DNA from: Pseudomonas sp. FP1742
Lineage (GTDB): Bacteria; Pseudomonadota; Gammaproteobacteria; Pseudomonadales; Pseudomonadaceae
Length of the DNA stretch: 64,000 nt
Assembly (NCBI RefSeq): GCF_030687145.1
Contig: NZ_CP117460.1
Location: 1,612,001-1,676,000 of the forward strand
Direction of reading: 5' to 3'
Shown: piece after piece, positions 27,813 to 35,622 of the stretch
Numbering within the stretch: the stretch's first letter is position 1
Layout: each line of letters opens with the position of its first letter
The notes under the pieces: model-generated
Told to the model about the DNA's origin: nothing
Database searches by the model: none
The model's input: the letters and a program-made list of their open reading frames with translations, nothing else
Translations under genes and position numbers: made by a program

Positions 27813-27941
27813 ATGAAAGAGAAAATCCAAAACTGGCTGCATGACCTGGGTGTCGCACTCGGTTTGATTGAACCGCCTCTGCAACCCGTGCCTATTCGCA
27901 CTGACGACGAACAACGTCGCCGCCAGCAGCGCCGCCGGTAA
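27813..27941 (+). CDS. PA1414-family small protein
   Basis: A 42-residue protein: amphipathic helix KIQNWLHDLGVALGLIE, a Pro-rich middle (PPLQPVPIR) and an Arg/Gln-rich end. A very strong ribosome-binding site (AAGGGGGG) precedes the ATG. The sequence and its place near the gbu cluster match PA1414 of P. aeruginosa, a locus induced at low oxygen and, as I recall, the source of the small RNA SicX. A possible ANR box lies upstream, and the ~115 bases between box and ATG are long enough for a leader RNA. Function of the peptide itself is unknown. Confidence 0.8.
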   Translation: MKEKIQNWLHDLGVALGLIEPPLQPVPIRTDDEQRRRQQRRR

Positions 27942-27957
27942 ACGCAACGCAGCCTTT

Positions 27958-27984
27958 GTAGCAGCAGCCCGCGGCAGCTGCTAC
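27958..27984. repeat. GTAGCAGC inverted repeat after the PA1414-family gene
   Basis: GTAGCAGC (27958-27965) and GCTGCTAC (27977-27984) form a perfect 8-bp stem. There is no T-run, so it looks like a common pseudomonad intergenic palindrome rather than a standard terminator. Confidence 0.6.
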
Positions 27985-28000
27985 AGGGGTTCGTGTGAAC

Positions 28001-28252
28001 TCAATACCGCCCGATTTCAATCAAAAACCGGATCAAGTCATTCGCCGTCCTGGCGGTCTTGAGCATCCGGTCTTCTTCGGCGGTAAACGCCGTTAATCCC
28101 AGTTGATCCTCCAGACGGAAGATCAGCTCTTCGATATCCTCTTTATCCAATCCCAATTGCGTCAGGCTGGTGTTGTCGTCGAAATCATTCTGATTTTCCA
28201 GCAAACGGCTGATGAGGCGATGCACGGCGGCACGAACGGCAGCTCTTTTCAT
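28001..28252 (-). CDS. ACP-like small helical protein without the attachment serine
   Basis: An 83-residue acidic helical protein. The segment LTQLGLDKEDIEELIFRLEDQLGL (residues 30-53) lines up with the helix-II region of acyl carrier proteins (LGADSLDxVELVxxLEExFG), and total length and helix spacing also fit. The serine that carries phosphopantetheine is Lys here (LGLDKEDIEEL), so it cannot be a functional carrier. Start at 28252 (AAGGA upstream) rather than 28324. It lies 50 bases after the MBL-fold gene on the same strand and may share its transcript. No partner synthase is nearby. Confidence 0.65.
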   Translation of the reverse strand: MKRAAVRAAVHRLISRLLENQNDFDDNTSLTQLGLDKEDIEELIFRLEDQLGLTAFTAEEDRMLKTARTANDLIRFLIEIGRY

Positions 28253-28302
28253 GAGATCCTTCTTCGACAGTGTTATGTCCTTGAGGCTGAGTACAGCAGG
28301 CT

Positions 28303-29028
28303 TCAGGCGTGTCGGCGCTGCCACTCGTCAATCATCGTGCGCAGATATTCCCCGGAAAAACTCCCGAAATGCCCGCCGTGTACCGTGCGGATCGGCATCG
28401 CGCGCAAGCGTTGCAGGCTGCGTGCGTAGTCGTCGAGGTTGGAGTGGTAGGCATCTTCGATCAGCGGCCCGTCGTAGATGATGTCACCGCTGAACAGGGT
28501 TTCGGTCGCTGCTTCGTACAGGCTGATGCCACCGGGTGAATGACCCGGCGTGTGCAGCACCTGCAGGACCCTGTTGCCGAGGTCGAGCACGTCGCCGTCT
28601 TCGACAAAACCGGTGGCCGGTGCGGCTTTGACCCGGTATTCGGCATAGCACAACGGGCAGTCAGGGTGCGCCTCGAACATGTCGTCACCGACGAAAGCCT
28701 TGCTCAGGGTGTTGTCGCCGTCGGGCTCGGCGAGGATCTGTGCTTCGGCCGGATGCACCAGCCGTTCCGGGAATTCGTGATGGCCGGCGATGTGGTCGAA
28801 ATGACAATGACTGGCCACCGCCACCAGCGGTCGTTCGGTGAGCCACGGCAATTGTTCGCGCAGGCTGACCAGCCCGGAACCGCTGTCCAGCAGCAAGTCC
28901 TTGTCGCGGCCCTGGATATGCCAGAGGTTGCAGCGGTAAAAGGGCCGAATGTATGGCTCGTGAATCAGGCGGATGCCGTCGCTGAGCTGTTTGACCTCGA
29001 ACCACTGATCGCGGGTGACAATCTTCAT
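28303..29028 (-). CDS. Metallo-beta-lactamase-fold hydrolase
   Basis: A 241-residue metal-dependent hydrolase. The zinc-binding HCHFDH motif (residues 74-79) is intact, followed by the later His in HTPGHSPGG, the Asp in LFSGDIIYDG and the His in VHGGHFGSF, giving a complete MBL metal site. Start at 29028 (MKIVTRDQWFEV) with AGGAA upstream; an earlier in-frame ATG runs through the symporter terminator. It follows the gbu transport genes on the same strand but is separated by that terminator. The substrate (thioester, lactone or glyoxalase II type) is not evident. Confidence 0.88.
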   Translation of the reverse strand: MKIVTRDQWFEVKQLSDGIRLIHEPYIRPFYRCNLWHIQGRDKDLLLDSGSGLVSLREQLPWLTERPLVAVASHCHFDHIAGHHEFPERLVHPAEAQILAEPDGDNTLSKAFVGDDMFEAHPDCPLCYAEYRVKAAPATGFVEDGDVLDLGNRVLQVLHTPGHSPGGISLYEAATETLFSGDIIYDGPLIEDAYHSNLDDYARSLQRLRAMPIRTVHGGHFGSFSGEYLRTMIDEWQRRHA

Positions 29029-29047
29029 GGGCAGATTCCTGAAGGCG

Positions 29048-29081
29048 AAAAAAACGGGTGTGGCAACCGACGCCACACCCG
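29048..29081 (-). terminator. Terminator of the sodium:solute symporter gene
   Basis: CGGGTGTGGC (29055-29064) pairs perfectly with GCCACACCCG (29072-29081), loop 7 bases; on the minus strand the stem is followed by a run of seven T (29054-29048). It lies 32 bases after the symporter stop. Confidence 0.9.
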
Positions 29082-29112
29082 TCGAAGAAAGCATCAAGTC
29101 TTTATAGATATC

Positions 29113-30492
29113 TTAGACAGCGCTCGCCACCACCGCCGGACGACGGGACAGCAGGCTGACCACCACGAAACTCACCAGGCCCACGCCGAGGCTGTAGTAG
29201 ATCGGGGTGTTGGCGTCCATACCGTCCTTGATCATGAACAACAGCGCGGTGGCAAAGCCCAGGCCCATGCTGGCGATGGCGCCGGCGGTGGTTGCGCGTT
29301 TCCAGAAGATTGCACCGATCAGCGGAATCAGCATGCCGCCTACCAACAGGTTGTAAGCCAGGGTCAGGGCGCTGATCACGTCGTTGACCACCAGCGCGAT
29401 ACCCAGCACCAAGAAACCAGTCAGCAAGGTGAACAGACGGTTGATCCCCAGGCTCGACTGCTTACCGCCGCGCAGTTTCGGCAGCAGGTCTTCGGTCAGG
29501 GTGGTGGACGCGGCGAGCAGGCCGGCGCTGGCGGTGGACATCATGGCGGCCAGGGCCGCAGCGATCACCAGACCACGAATACCGTCCGGCAGCGACAGTT
29601 TGACGATGGCGGCGAAGGCGTTGTTGACGTTGTCCAGATTCGGGATCAGCACGTGAGCCGCCATGCCGATCAGGGCGCAGGCCAGGCCGTAGAGGATGCA
29701 GTAGATACCCGCGAAGGTCCCGGCGTATTGCGCGACTTTGGCGGTCTTGACGGTGAACACCCGTTGCCAGATGTCCTGACCGATCAGGATGCCGAAGAAG
29801 TAGATCATGAAGTAGGTGATGATGGTGTCCCAACCGATGGTGGTGAAGCTGAAGGCGGCTGCCGGCAGTTTCATCACCAACTCATCCCAGCCGCCGACGC
29901 GGTACAGGCAGATCGGCAGCAGGATGAACATCAGGCCGACGGTCTTGATCACGAACTGGACGATGTCGGTCAGGGTCAGCGACCACATGCCGCCGATGGC
30001 CGAGTAGACCACCACCACGCCACCGCCGAGCAGTACCGAAATCCAGAACGGCAGGCCGAACAGCACTTGCAGCACGGTGCCGATCGCCAGGATCGAGGTC
30101 ACGCCGATCATCAGCGCGTACGCCAGCATGATCGCCGCGCTCGCGGAGCGGGCCATCGGGTTGTAGCGTTTTTCCAGCACCTGGGTGACGGTGAAGATTT
30201 TCAGCTTCAGCAGCGGTTTGGCCAGGAACAGGTTCAGCGCGACGATCCCGCAACCCAGTGCGGCGCACAGCCAGAAACCGGAAATGCCGTGGACGTAGCC
30301 CAGGCGTACGGTGCCGACGGTGGACGCGCCGCCCAGCACGGTCGCGGCCATGGTGCCCATGTACAGGGTCGGGCCGAGGTTACGACCGGCGACCAGGTAG
30401 TCTTCGTTGGTCTTGGCCTTGCGCATGCCGAAGTAGCCGAGCACCAGCATCGCGGCGGCGTATATGAGAACGACGAATAAATCCAAAGCCAT
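29113..30492 (-). CDS. Sodium:solute symporter (SSS family) of the guanidinobutyrate cluster
   Basis: A 459-residue inner-membrane Na+-coupled importer, about 13 helices. Family marks: the start LFVVLIYAAAMLVLGYFGMRK, the early NEDYLVAGRNLG, FWLCAALG, YSAIGGMWSLTLTDIVQF and the late MMSTASAGLLAASTTLTEDL. In P. aeruginosa the same kind of gene (PA1418) sits beside a transporter, gbuA and gbuR, so import of 4-guanidinobutyrate or a related guanidino compound is likely. It is 182 bases downstream of the NCS1 gene, with a REPIN between, so it may belong to the same or a weaker coupled transcript. Ends in a strong terminator. Confidence 0.88.
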   Translation of the reverse strand: MALDLFVVLIYAAAMLVLGYFGMRKAKTNEDYLVAGRNLGPTLYMGTMAATVLGGASTVGTVRLGYVHGISGFWLCAALGCGIVALNLFLAKPLLKLKIFTVTQVLEKRYNPMARSASAAIMLAYALMIGVTSILAIGTVLQVLFGLPFWISVLLGGGVVVVYSAIGGMWSLTLTDIVQFVIKTVGLMFILLPICLYRVGGWDELVMKLPAAAFSFTTIGWDTIITYFMIYFFGILIGQDIWQRVFTVKTAKVAQYAGTFAGIYCILYGLACALIGMAAHVLIPNLDNVNNAFAAIVKLSLPDGIRGLVIAAALAAMMSTASAGLLAASTTLTEDLLPKLRGGKQSSLGINRLFTLLTGFLVLGIALVVNDVISALTLAYNLLVGGMLIPLIGAIFWKRATTAGAIASMGLGFATALLFMIKDGMDANTPIYYSLGVGLVSFVVVSLLSRRPAVVASAV

Positions 30493-30558
30493 GATGGCGT
30501 CTCCGATTGTCTTTTTTATGGTGAGGCGAAAATCAATCCCTGTGAGAGCATCAATTCC

Positions 30559-30649
30559 TGTGGGAGCGTGGCTTGCCCGCGATGGGGGGTGCCACGGTCT
30601 GTCAGGCAGACCGCGTCATCGTTCTTCGCGGGCAAGCCACGCTCCCACA
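30559..30649. repeat. REPIN (TGGCTTGCCCGCG variant)
   Basis: TGTGGGAGCGTGGCTTGCCCG and the inverse CGGGCAAGCCACGCTCCCACA, about 50 bases apart. This is a different core from the GAGC-type REPINs in the window. It sits between two genes of the gbu transport operon and could act as an mRNA stabiliser or processing site. Confidence 0.9.
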
Positions 30650-30674
30650 GGTAATGCGTTGACCACAGGTTGAA

Positions 30675-32186
30675 TCAGGCGGCTTGTCGCATCGCCGGTT
30701 TACCGAGCGCATCCGTGCCCTTGCTGCGTGCATCGTTGGGGCCGAACACCGTGGCCGGCTCCGGGAACAGGCTCAGCAGCGACAGATACACCAGCGACGC
30801 CAGGCCGAGGGTCACCGGCAGGCTGATGTCGATCCCGCCGGCCAGATTGCCCAGCGGCCCGACAAACTGCCCCGGCAGGTTCACGAAGCACAAACCCACC
30901 GCCGCACTCGGGATCCAGGCCCCCAGGCCGCGCCAGTTCCAGCCGTGGGTGAACCAGTAGCGGCCACCTTTTTCGCCACGGGTGAACACTTGCAGGTCAT
31001 CCGGGCAGTAGAAGCCGCGACGCACCAGCAGGCCGATGATCATGATCACCATCCATGGCGTGGTGCAGGTGATGATCAGCACGGCAAAGGTCGACACGCT
31101 CTGCACCAGGTTCGCCGCAAAGCGCCCGATGAAGATGAAGGCGATCGACATCACACCGATCAGCAGCGTGGCCTTGACCCGCGACAGCACTCGTGGGAAC
31201 ACGCTGGACATGTCCAGCCCGGTGCCGTACAGCGAGGTGGTGCCGGTGGACATGCCGCCGATCACCGCAATCAGGCACACCGGCAGGAAGAACCAGCTCG
31301 GCGACACCGCCAGCAGGCCGCCGACGTAGTTGTTGGCCGCGATGTAGTCCGGTGCCTTGATCGCCACGATGGTGGCGGTGGCCAGGCCGAACAGGAACGG
31401 GATGAAGGTGGCGATCTGCGAGATCACCACGGCAGCCATGATCCGGCGCTTGGAGGTGTCACGCGGGATGTAGCGCGACCAGTCGCCGAGGAACGCCCCA
31501 AAGGAAATCGGGTTACTCATCGCCACCAGCGCAGCGCCGATGAAGGCCGCCCAGAAACCCGGTTGACCGAGGCTGACACTGCCGGCGTAGTTCACATCGA
31601 AAGGACCGGCGAAGGCGAAGACGCCCAGCAGGAACAACAGGCTGGCGCTCCACACGGCGATCTTGTTGACCCACAGCAGGAAGCGGAAGCCGTAGATGCA
31701 CACCGTCAGCACCAGGATCGCGAACAGGCCGTAGGCCAGGCCCAGGGTCAGGTCGGTTTCCGGCAGGCCGATCAGGCGTTTGGCGCCACCGATCAACGCA
31801 TCACCCGAGCTCCATACCGAGAGCGAGAAGAAGGCGATGGCGGTCAGCAGCGACAAAAACGAACCGACGATCCGCCCGTGCACGCCGAAGTGCGCACCGG
31901 ACGACACGGCGTTGTTGGTGCCATTGAGCGGCCCGAACAGGCCCATCGGCGCGAGGATCAGCGAGCCCAGCAACACGCCCAGCACAATCGCCCAGACGCC
32001 CGCCTGAAAAGACAGGCCGAACAGTACCGGGAAACTGCCGAGCACGGCGGTGGCGAAGGTGTTGGAACCGCCGAAGATCATCCGGAACAAGTCCGTCGGG
32101 CCTGCGGTGCGTTCGTTGTCCGGGATCTGCTCGACCCCGTAGGTTTCAATTTGCGTAAGGCTTTGGTCTTTGTTGTTGTTATTCAT
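30675..32186 (-). CDS. NCS1-family cytosine-permease-like transporter
   Basis: A 503-residue, 12-helix permease: soluble start IETYGVEQIPDNERTAGPTD, then FRMIFGGSNTFATAVLGSFPV, PLNGTNNAVSSGAHFGVHGR, SNPISFGAFLGDWSRYIP, and GGMSTGTTSLYGTGLDMSS, all characteristic of the CodB/NCS1 branch. It corresponds to PA1419 beside gbuA, so the natural cargo may be a guanidino compound rather than a nucleobase (inference from synteny). The first codons read AATAACAACAACAAA, an A-rich Crc/Hfq-type target covering the start. It lies 54 bases after the NTF2-like gene, so it is in the gbuA operon. Confidence 0.88.
   Translation of the reverse strand: MNNNNKDQSLTQIETYGVEQIPDNERTAGPTDLFRMIFGGSNTFATAVLGSFPVLFGLSFQAGVWAIVLGVLLGSLILAPMGLFGPLNGTNNAVSSGAHFGVHGRIVGSFLSLLTAIAFFSLSVWSSGDALIGGAKRLIGLPETDLTLGLAYGLFAILVLTVCIYGFRFLLWVNKIAVWSASLLFLLGVFAFAGPFDVNYAGSVSLGQPGFWAAFIGAALVAMSNPISFGAFLGDWSRYIPRDTSKRRIMAAVVISQIATFIPFLFGLATATIVAIKAPDYIAANNYVGGLLAVSPSWFFLPVCLIAVIGGMSTGTTSLYGTGLDMSSVFPRVLSRVKATLLIGVMSIAFIFIGRFAANLVQSVSTFAVLIITCTTPWMVIMIIGLLVRRGFYCPDDLQVFTRGEKGGRYWFTHGWNWRGLGAWIPSAAVGLCFVNLPGQFVGPLGNLAGGIDISLPVTLGLASLVYLSLLSLFPEPATVFGPNDARSKGTDALGKPAMRQAA
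32169..32183 (-). promoter_or_regulatory. Candidate Crc/Hfq catabolite-activity motif at a start codon
   Basis: Directly after the ATG the mRNA reads AATAACAACAACAAA, a run of AAN triplets like those bound by Hfq-Crc to block translation during carbon catabolite repression in Pseudomonas. It would silence the permease while preferred carbon is present. Sequence match only. Confidence 0.45.
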
Positions 32187-32240
32187 GATCTGCTCCGATC
32201 ATAAAGGCGCGCTCATCGTGCGTGAGCGTCACCTGTTTGG

Positions 32241-32663
32241 CTAAGGGGGTGGCAGCCCTTCCGGCATAGCGGACAAATGTTCGTGGCAGGCCAGCCATAG
32301 GCCTTGTTGTTCTTGGCCAGACGCCTGTTTCTTGAAAACAATCGTCTCGCGCTCCTGGCTGAAGTGTTGCTCCCCTTGCATGCGCAGCTCGGTGGCCACG
32401 TCATGGATGAAAATCGCCACGTCACCCTGCAGGCTGACGAAGGCGTTGCTCGAGGTGCACGACAGCACCTCGAAGCCGTCCTCGGCACGCCAGTTGTCCC
32501 ACAACGCCTGGTAGGCATCGCGCGACAGCAGGGGTTGCTCGAGGGTGTAGAACACGAAGCTGGCATCGGCACTGAATGCGCCGAAGTAAGCTTCGCGATC
32601 GTTACGGGCAAAGGCCGACACCAGCTCGGCGGCGGCGTTGAGTACCTGATCACGTTCGTTCAT
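32241..32663 (-). CDS. NTF2-like (SnoaL/DUF4440-type) protein
   Basis: A 140-residue cytoplasmic protein of the NTF2-like cone fold: VLNAAAELVSAFARNDREAY, FGAFSADASFVFYTLEQPLL, later FVSLQGDVAIFIHDV and a Gln/Glu-rich end. Family members are small enzymes or ligand-binding proteins; no clear catalytic Asp/His pair is visible. It lies 9 bases after gbuA and matches the position of the hypothetical gene PA1420, so it probably supports guanidinobutyrate use, for instance as an accessory binding or protective protein. Function unproven. Confidence 0.82.
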   Translation of the reverse strand: MNERDQVLNAAAELVSAFARNDREAYFGAFSADASFVFYTLEQPLLSRDAYQALWDNWRAEDGFEVLSCTSSNAFVSLQGDVAIFIHDVATELRMQGEQHFSQERETIVFKKQASGQEQQGLWLACHEHLSAMPEGLPPP

Positions 32664-32672
32664 GACCGATCC

Positions 32673-33623
32673 TCAGCGATGGACCACGCCTGGCAGTACG
32701 CAGAGCATTTCGTACAGCAGGTTGGCGCCCAACAGCGAGGTGTTGCCGGTGGTGTCGTACGCTGGCGAGACTTCTACCAAATCGCAGCCGACCAGGTCGA
32801 GGCCTTGGCAGCCGCGCACGATTTCAATCGCCTGAATGGTCGTCAGACCGCCGATTTCCGGGGTACCGGTGCCAGGTGCCCAGGCCGGGTCGATACCGTC
32901 GATATCGAAACTCAAGTACACCGGACCGTCGCCGACTTTCTCGCGCACTTCGGCCATCAGTGGCGCCAGGGATTTGTGCCAGCATTCTTCGGCCTGAACC
33001 ACGCGGAAGCCCTGATTGCGGCTCCAGTTGAAGTCATCAGCGGTGTAACCCTGAGCCCGCAGGCCAATTTGCACTACGCGGTCGCAATCCAGAAGACCTT
33101 CTTCCACAGCGCGACGGAAGGTGGTGCCGTGGGCGATTTTCTCGCCGAACATGTGATCGTTCACATCCGCGTGAGCGTCGATGTGCACCAGGCCGACCTT
33201 GCCGTGCTTTTTATGGATGGCACGCAGGATCGGCAGGGTGATGGTGTGGTCGCCGCCCAGCGTCAGGGGGATCACATCGTGTTCGAGGATGTTGTCGTAG
33301 GCCTCTTCGATGATCCGCACGGCGTCCAGCAGGTTGAAGGTGTTGATCGCCACGTCACCGATGTCGGCAACCGACAGCGAGTCGAACGGCGCGGCGCCGG
33401 TGGCCATGTTGTACGGGCGGATCATCACGGATTCAGCGCGGATTTCACGCGGCCCGAAACGGGTGCCGGGGCGCAGGGACGTGCCGATGTCCAGCGGGAT
33501 GCCGATAAAGGCAGCGTCGAGGCCGGCAGCGGAGGGCAAATGGGGGAGTCGCAGCATGGTGGCGATGCCGCCGAAGCGCGGCATTTCATTGCCGCCCAGT
33601 GGTTGGTGAAGAATCTTGTCCAC
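32673..33623 (-). CDS. gbuA: Guanidinobutyrase (ureohydrolase family)
   Basis: A 316-residue binuclear-manganese ureohydrolase that splits a guanidino compound to urea and the amine. Metal-binding sites are intact: GGDHT (His126), DAHADV (Asp149, His151, Asp153) and SFDIDGIDP. Length is right for the agmatinase/guanidinobutyrase branch. The neighbours (NTF2-like, NCS1, symporter downstream; divergent LysR upstream) follow the P. aeruginosa PA1418-PA1422 order, where this gene is gbuA, converting 4-guanidinobutyrate to 4-aminobutyrate. Agmatinase or guanidinopropionase cannot be excluded by sequence alone. GTG start at 33623 with GAGG about 10 bases upstream. First gene of its operon. Confidence 0.85.
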   Translation of the reverse strand: MDKILHQPLGGNEMPRFGGIATMLRLPHLPSAAGLDAAFIGIPLDIGTSLRPGTRFGPREIRAESVMIRPYNMATGAAPFDSLSVADIGDVAINTFNLLDAVRIIEEAYDNILEHDVIPLTLGGDHTITLPILRAIHKKHGKVGLVHIDAHADVNDHMFGEKIAHGTTFRRAVEEGLLDCDRVVQIGLRAQGYTADDFNWSRNQGFRVVQAEECWHKSLAPLMAEVREKVGDGPVYLSFDIDGIDPAWAPGTGTPEIGGLTTIQAIEIVRGCQGLDLVGCDLVEVSPAYDTTGNTSLLGANLLYEMLCVLPGVVHR

Positions 33624-33744
33624 GGGTAAGGCCTCATCGTCGTTGTTTTATTTATGCCGGTAAGCCGCTCGGGGAGAGACGGGCACCGCTGTGGGCCGAT
33701 TCTGCGAAATGCAGTGGCCAGGAAGAATCGCTACGGGCAAATAC

Positions 33745-33768
33745 TTAGTTCAGATTTTTCTAAACTAA
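33745..33768. promoter_or_regulatory. Candidate GbuR operator (LysR-type inverted repeat)
   Basis: TTAGTT (33745-33750) and AACTAA (33763-33768) are exact inverses with 12 bases between, containing a T-N11-A (33750 to 33762) core. It is in the 366-base gap between divergent gbuA and gbuR, about 120 bases before the gbuA start. The rest of the gap holds a REPIN. Confidence 0.5.
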
Positions 33769-33846
33769 TGGCGATGACGGCGATAGACTTCCGCCATGTA
33801 CAGAATCGCTGATGCCTGTCATTCAGAGGCTGAACACCACAACCCA

Positions 33847-33936
33847 TGTGGGAGCGGGCTTGCTCGCGAAGGCGTCGTGTCAGTCGGAATCAATGTTGCC
33901 TGACACACAGCTTTCGCGAGCAAGCCCGCTCCCACA
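33847..33936. repeat. REPIN between the operator and gbuR
   Basis: TGTGGGAGCGGGCTTGCTCG and the inverse CGAGCAAGCCCGCTCCCACA, about 50 bases apart. It lies between the putative GbuR operator and the gbuR start, so a gbuR transcript from the shared region would carry the hairpin in its leader. Confidence 0.9.
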
Positions 33937-33989
33937 AGGATTGTGTTTCAACAGAAGCACCGTGCGTATCCTTGTAACAGGAGTGCCCC

Positions 33990-34883
33990 ATGGCCAACGC
34001 TTTACCCGACCTGAAACTATTGCGCATCTTCGTCAGCGTGGTCCGCCATCAGGGGTTCGCCAACGCCCAGCACGAGCTCAATCTCTCGACGTCGGCCATC
34101 AGCACTTATATGAGCCAGCTCGAAGCGGCCCTCGGCCTGGTGCTGTGCCATCGCGGTCGCGGTGGTTTCAGCCTGACCAGCAAGGGTGAGCTGTTCCATC
34201 AGGAAACCCTGCGTCTGTTGGCCGAACTCGAAGGTTTCGAACAATACGCCGCCGCCCTCAAAGGCGAATTGCGCGGTACTTTGAACCTGGGGGTGATCGA
34301 CTCCACCGTCAGCGACAAGGCCTTGCCGTTCGCCGAAGCCATCGGTGCCTACAGCCAGGAACACCCGGCGGTGCATTTGCACCTGTCGGTCATGAGCCCC
34401 TACGAACTGCAACTCGGCGTGCAGGACAACCGCCTCGACCTGGCCATCGGTGCCTTTTCCACGCGTATGAGCGGTCTGGTCTACATGCCGCTCTACCGCG
34501 AACAGCACTGGCTGTATTGCAGCAGCCGTCATCCGCTGTTCACCGAGCGGCGCATCCCCGAGCAAGTCATCACCCAGCAACGCATGGTCGGTCGCGGCTA
34601 CTGGAGCCAGGCCGAACTGGCGCGTCACGGTTTCAAGCACAGCGCGGCGACCGTGGAAAGTATGGAGGCCCAACTGATTCTGGTGCTGTCCGGTGCCTAT
34701 ATCGGGTACCTGCCGGAGCACTACGCCCAGGCCTGGGTCGACAAGGGGGATTTGCGCGTGCTGCTGCCGGCGACGTTCGGTTATCAGGCGCCGTTTTCGA
34801 TGATCGTGCGCCGTGGCCGCAGCCGCGAACCGCTGATCCAGACCTTCCGCGATTTGCTCAAAGCACAGCTCAATCAGGCTTAA
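33990..34883 (+). CDS. gbuR: LysR-family regulator of the guanidinobutyrase operon
   Basis: A 297-residue LysR regulator: helix-turn-helix at about residues 8-65 (LRIFVSVVRHQGFANAQHEL, LNLSTSAISTYMSQLEAALG), linker helix to about 90, then the effector-binding domain. Divergent from gbuA, as gbuR is in P. aeruginosa, where it activates gbuA in response to 4-guanidinobutyrate. AGGAG lies 7 bases before the ATG. Only four bases separate its stop from the next gene, so the tRNA-modifying enzyme may be translated from the same message. Confidence 0.85.
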   Translation: MANALPDLKLLRIFVSVVRHQGFANAQHELNLSTSAISTYMSQLEAALGLVLCHRGRGGFSLTSKGELFHQETLRLLAELEGFEQYAAALKGELRGTLNLGVIDSTVSDKALPFAEAIGAYSQEHPAVHLHLSVMSPYELQLGVQDNRLDLAIGAFSTRMSGLVYMPLYREQHWLYCSSRHPLFTERRIPEQVITQQRMVGRGYWSQAELARHGFKHSAATVESMEAQLILVLSGAYIGYLPEHYAQAWVDKGDLRVLLPATFGYQAPFSMIVRRGRSREPLIQTFRDLLKAQLNQA

Positions 34884-34887
34884 GAAA

Positions 34888-35484
34888 ATGTCCAGAATCC
34901 AGTGCCCGCGCTGCATGCGTCCGCAAACTCATTGCCTATGCCCGCTGATCCCGAGCCTCGACAGCCGCACGCGGGTGTTGCTGTTGCAGCATCCGAGTGA
35001 AGTGAACCATGCACTGAACACCGCGCGGCTGGCGGCGTTGGGGCTCAAGAATGCCGAGTTGATCGTGGGCGAGGTGTTCGAGGATTTGCCGGCGTTGTTG
35101 AATCGGCCGGGCTATCAGGCGCGGCTGTTGTTTCCCGGCGAGGAGGCGCAACCGTTGCAGGCCTACACCGCGAGTGATAAGCCGCTGCTGCTGGTGGTTC
35201 CGGACGGTACCTGGCGCAAGGCGCGCAAGATGTTGCACCTCAATCCATTGCTGGCGGCGTTGCCCAGAGTGACCCTGGCCGAGGGCGGGGTGTCGCGTTA
35301 TCGCTTGCGCAAAGCGCCGGGGCCGGGGGCGTTGTCGACGGTGGAGGCGATTGTGCAGGCGTTGCAGACTCTTGAAGCGCCGACCACTTTCGAACCGTTA
35401 TTGAAACCGTTCGAGGCGTTGATCGAGGGGCAGATTGCAGCGATGGGGGAGGAGGTTTTTCAGCGTAATCATGGGCCGAAATAG
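34888..35484 (+). CDS. DTW-domain tRNA-uridine aminocarboxypropyltransferase
   Basis: A 198-residue protein of the DTW family, which includes the E. coli tRNA acp3U synthase TapT (YfiP) that transfers the 3-amino-3-carboxypropyl group from S-adenosylmethionine to U47. Marks: N-terminal Cys cluster CPRCMRPQTHCLC, LLLQHPSEVNHALNTARL, LFPGEEA, and the signature VPDGTWRKARKM; SRYRLRKAPGPGALSTVEA near the end. All are intact. The start is four bases after gbuR with no strong ribosome-binding site of its own, suggesting translational coupling. Functionally unrelated to gbuR. Confidence 0.88.
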   Translation: MSRIQCPRCMRPQTHCLCPLIPSLDSRTRVLLLQHPSEVNHALNTARLAALGLKNAELIVGEVFEDLPALLNRPGYQARLLFPGEEAQPLQAYTASDKPLLLVVPDGTWRKARKMLHLNPLLAALPRVTLAEGGVSRYRLRKAPGPGALSTVEAIVQALQTLEAPTTFEPLLKPFEALIEGQIAAMGEEVFQRNHGPK

Positions 35485-35501
35485 TCGTTGTTTGTGCCGG
35501 C

Positions 35502-35592
35502 CTCTTCGCGAGCAAGCCCGCTCCCACATTAGACCGAGTTTCCTCAGGAGAAAAGCGATCAAATGTGGGAGCGGGCTTGCTCGCGAAAGCGG
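35502..35592. repeat. REP pair in the reverse (tail-to-tail) arrangement
   Basis: CGCGAGCAAGCCCGCTCCCACA comes first and TGTGGGAGCGGGCTTGCTCG second, about 35 bases apart, the opposite order to the other REPINs here. It lies between the convergent DTW and lapC genes. Confidence 0.85.
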
Positions 35593-35622
35593 TAGATCAA
35601 TCACAGATAATCCCAACAAAGA

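Noticed and set aside
28540..30480. Long open frame (646 codons) on the plus strand opposite the symporter and MBL genes
   Set aside because: Its text is His/Gln/Asp-rich low-complexity, the antisense shadow of GC-rich hydrophobic genes; the minus-strand genes have clear families and start signals.
30684..32204. Open frame of 506 codons opposite the NCS1 permease
   Set aside because: Arg/His/Gln-rich antisense shadow of a membrane protein gene; no family resemblance and no ribosome-binding site.
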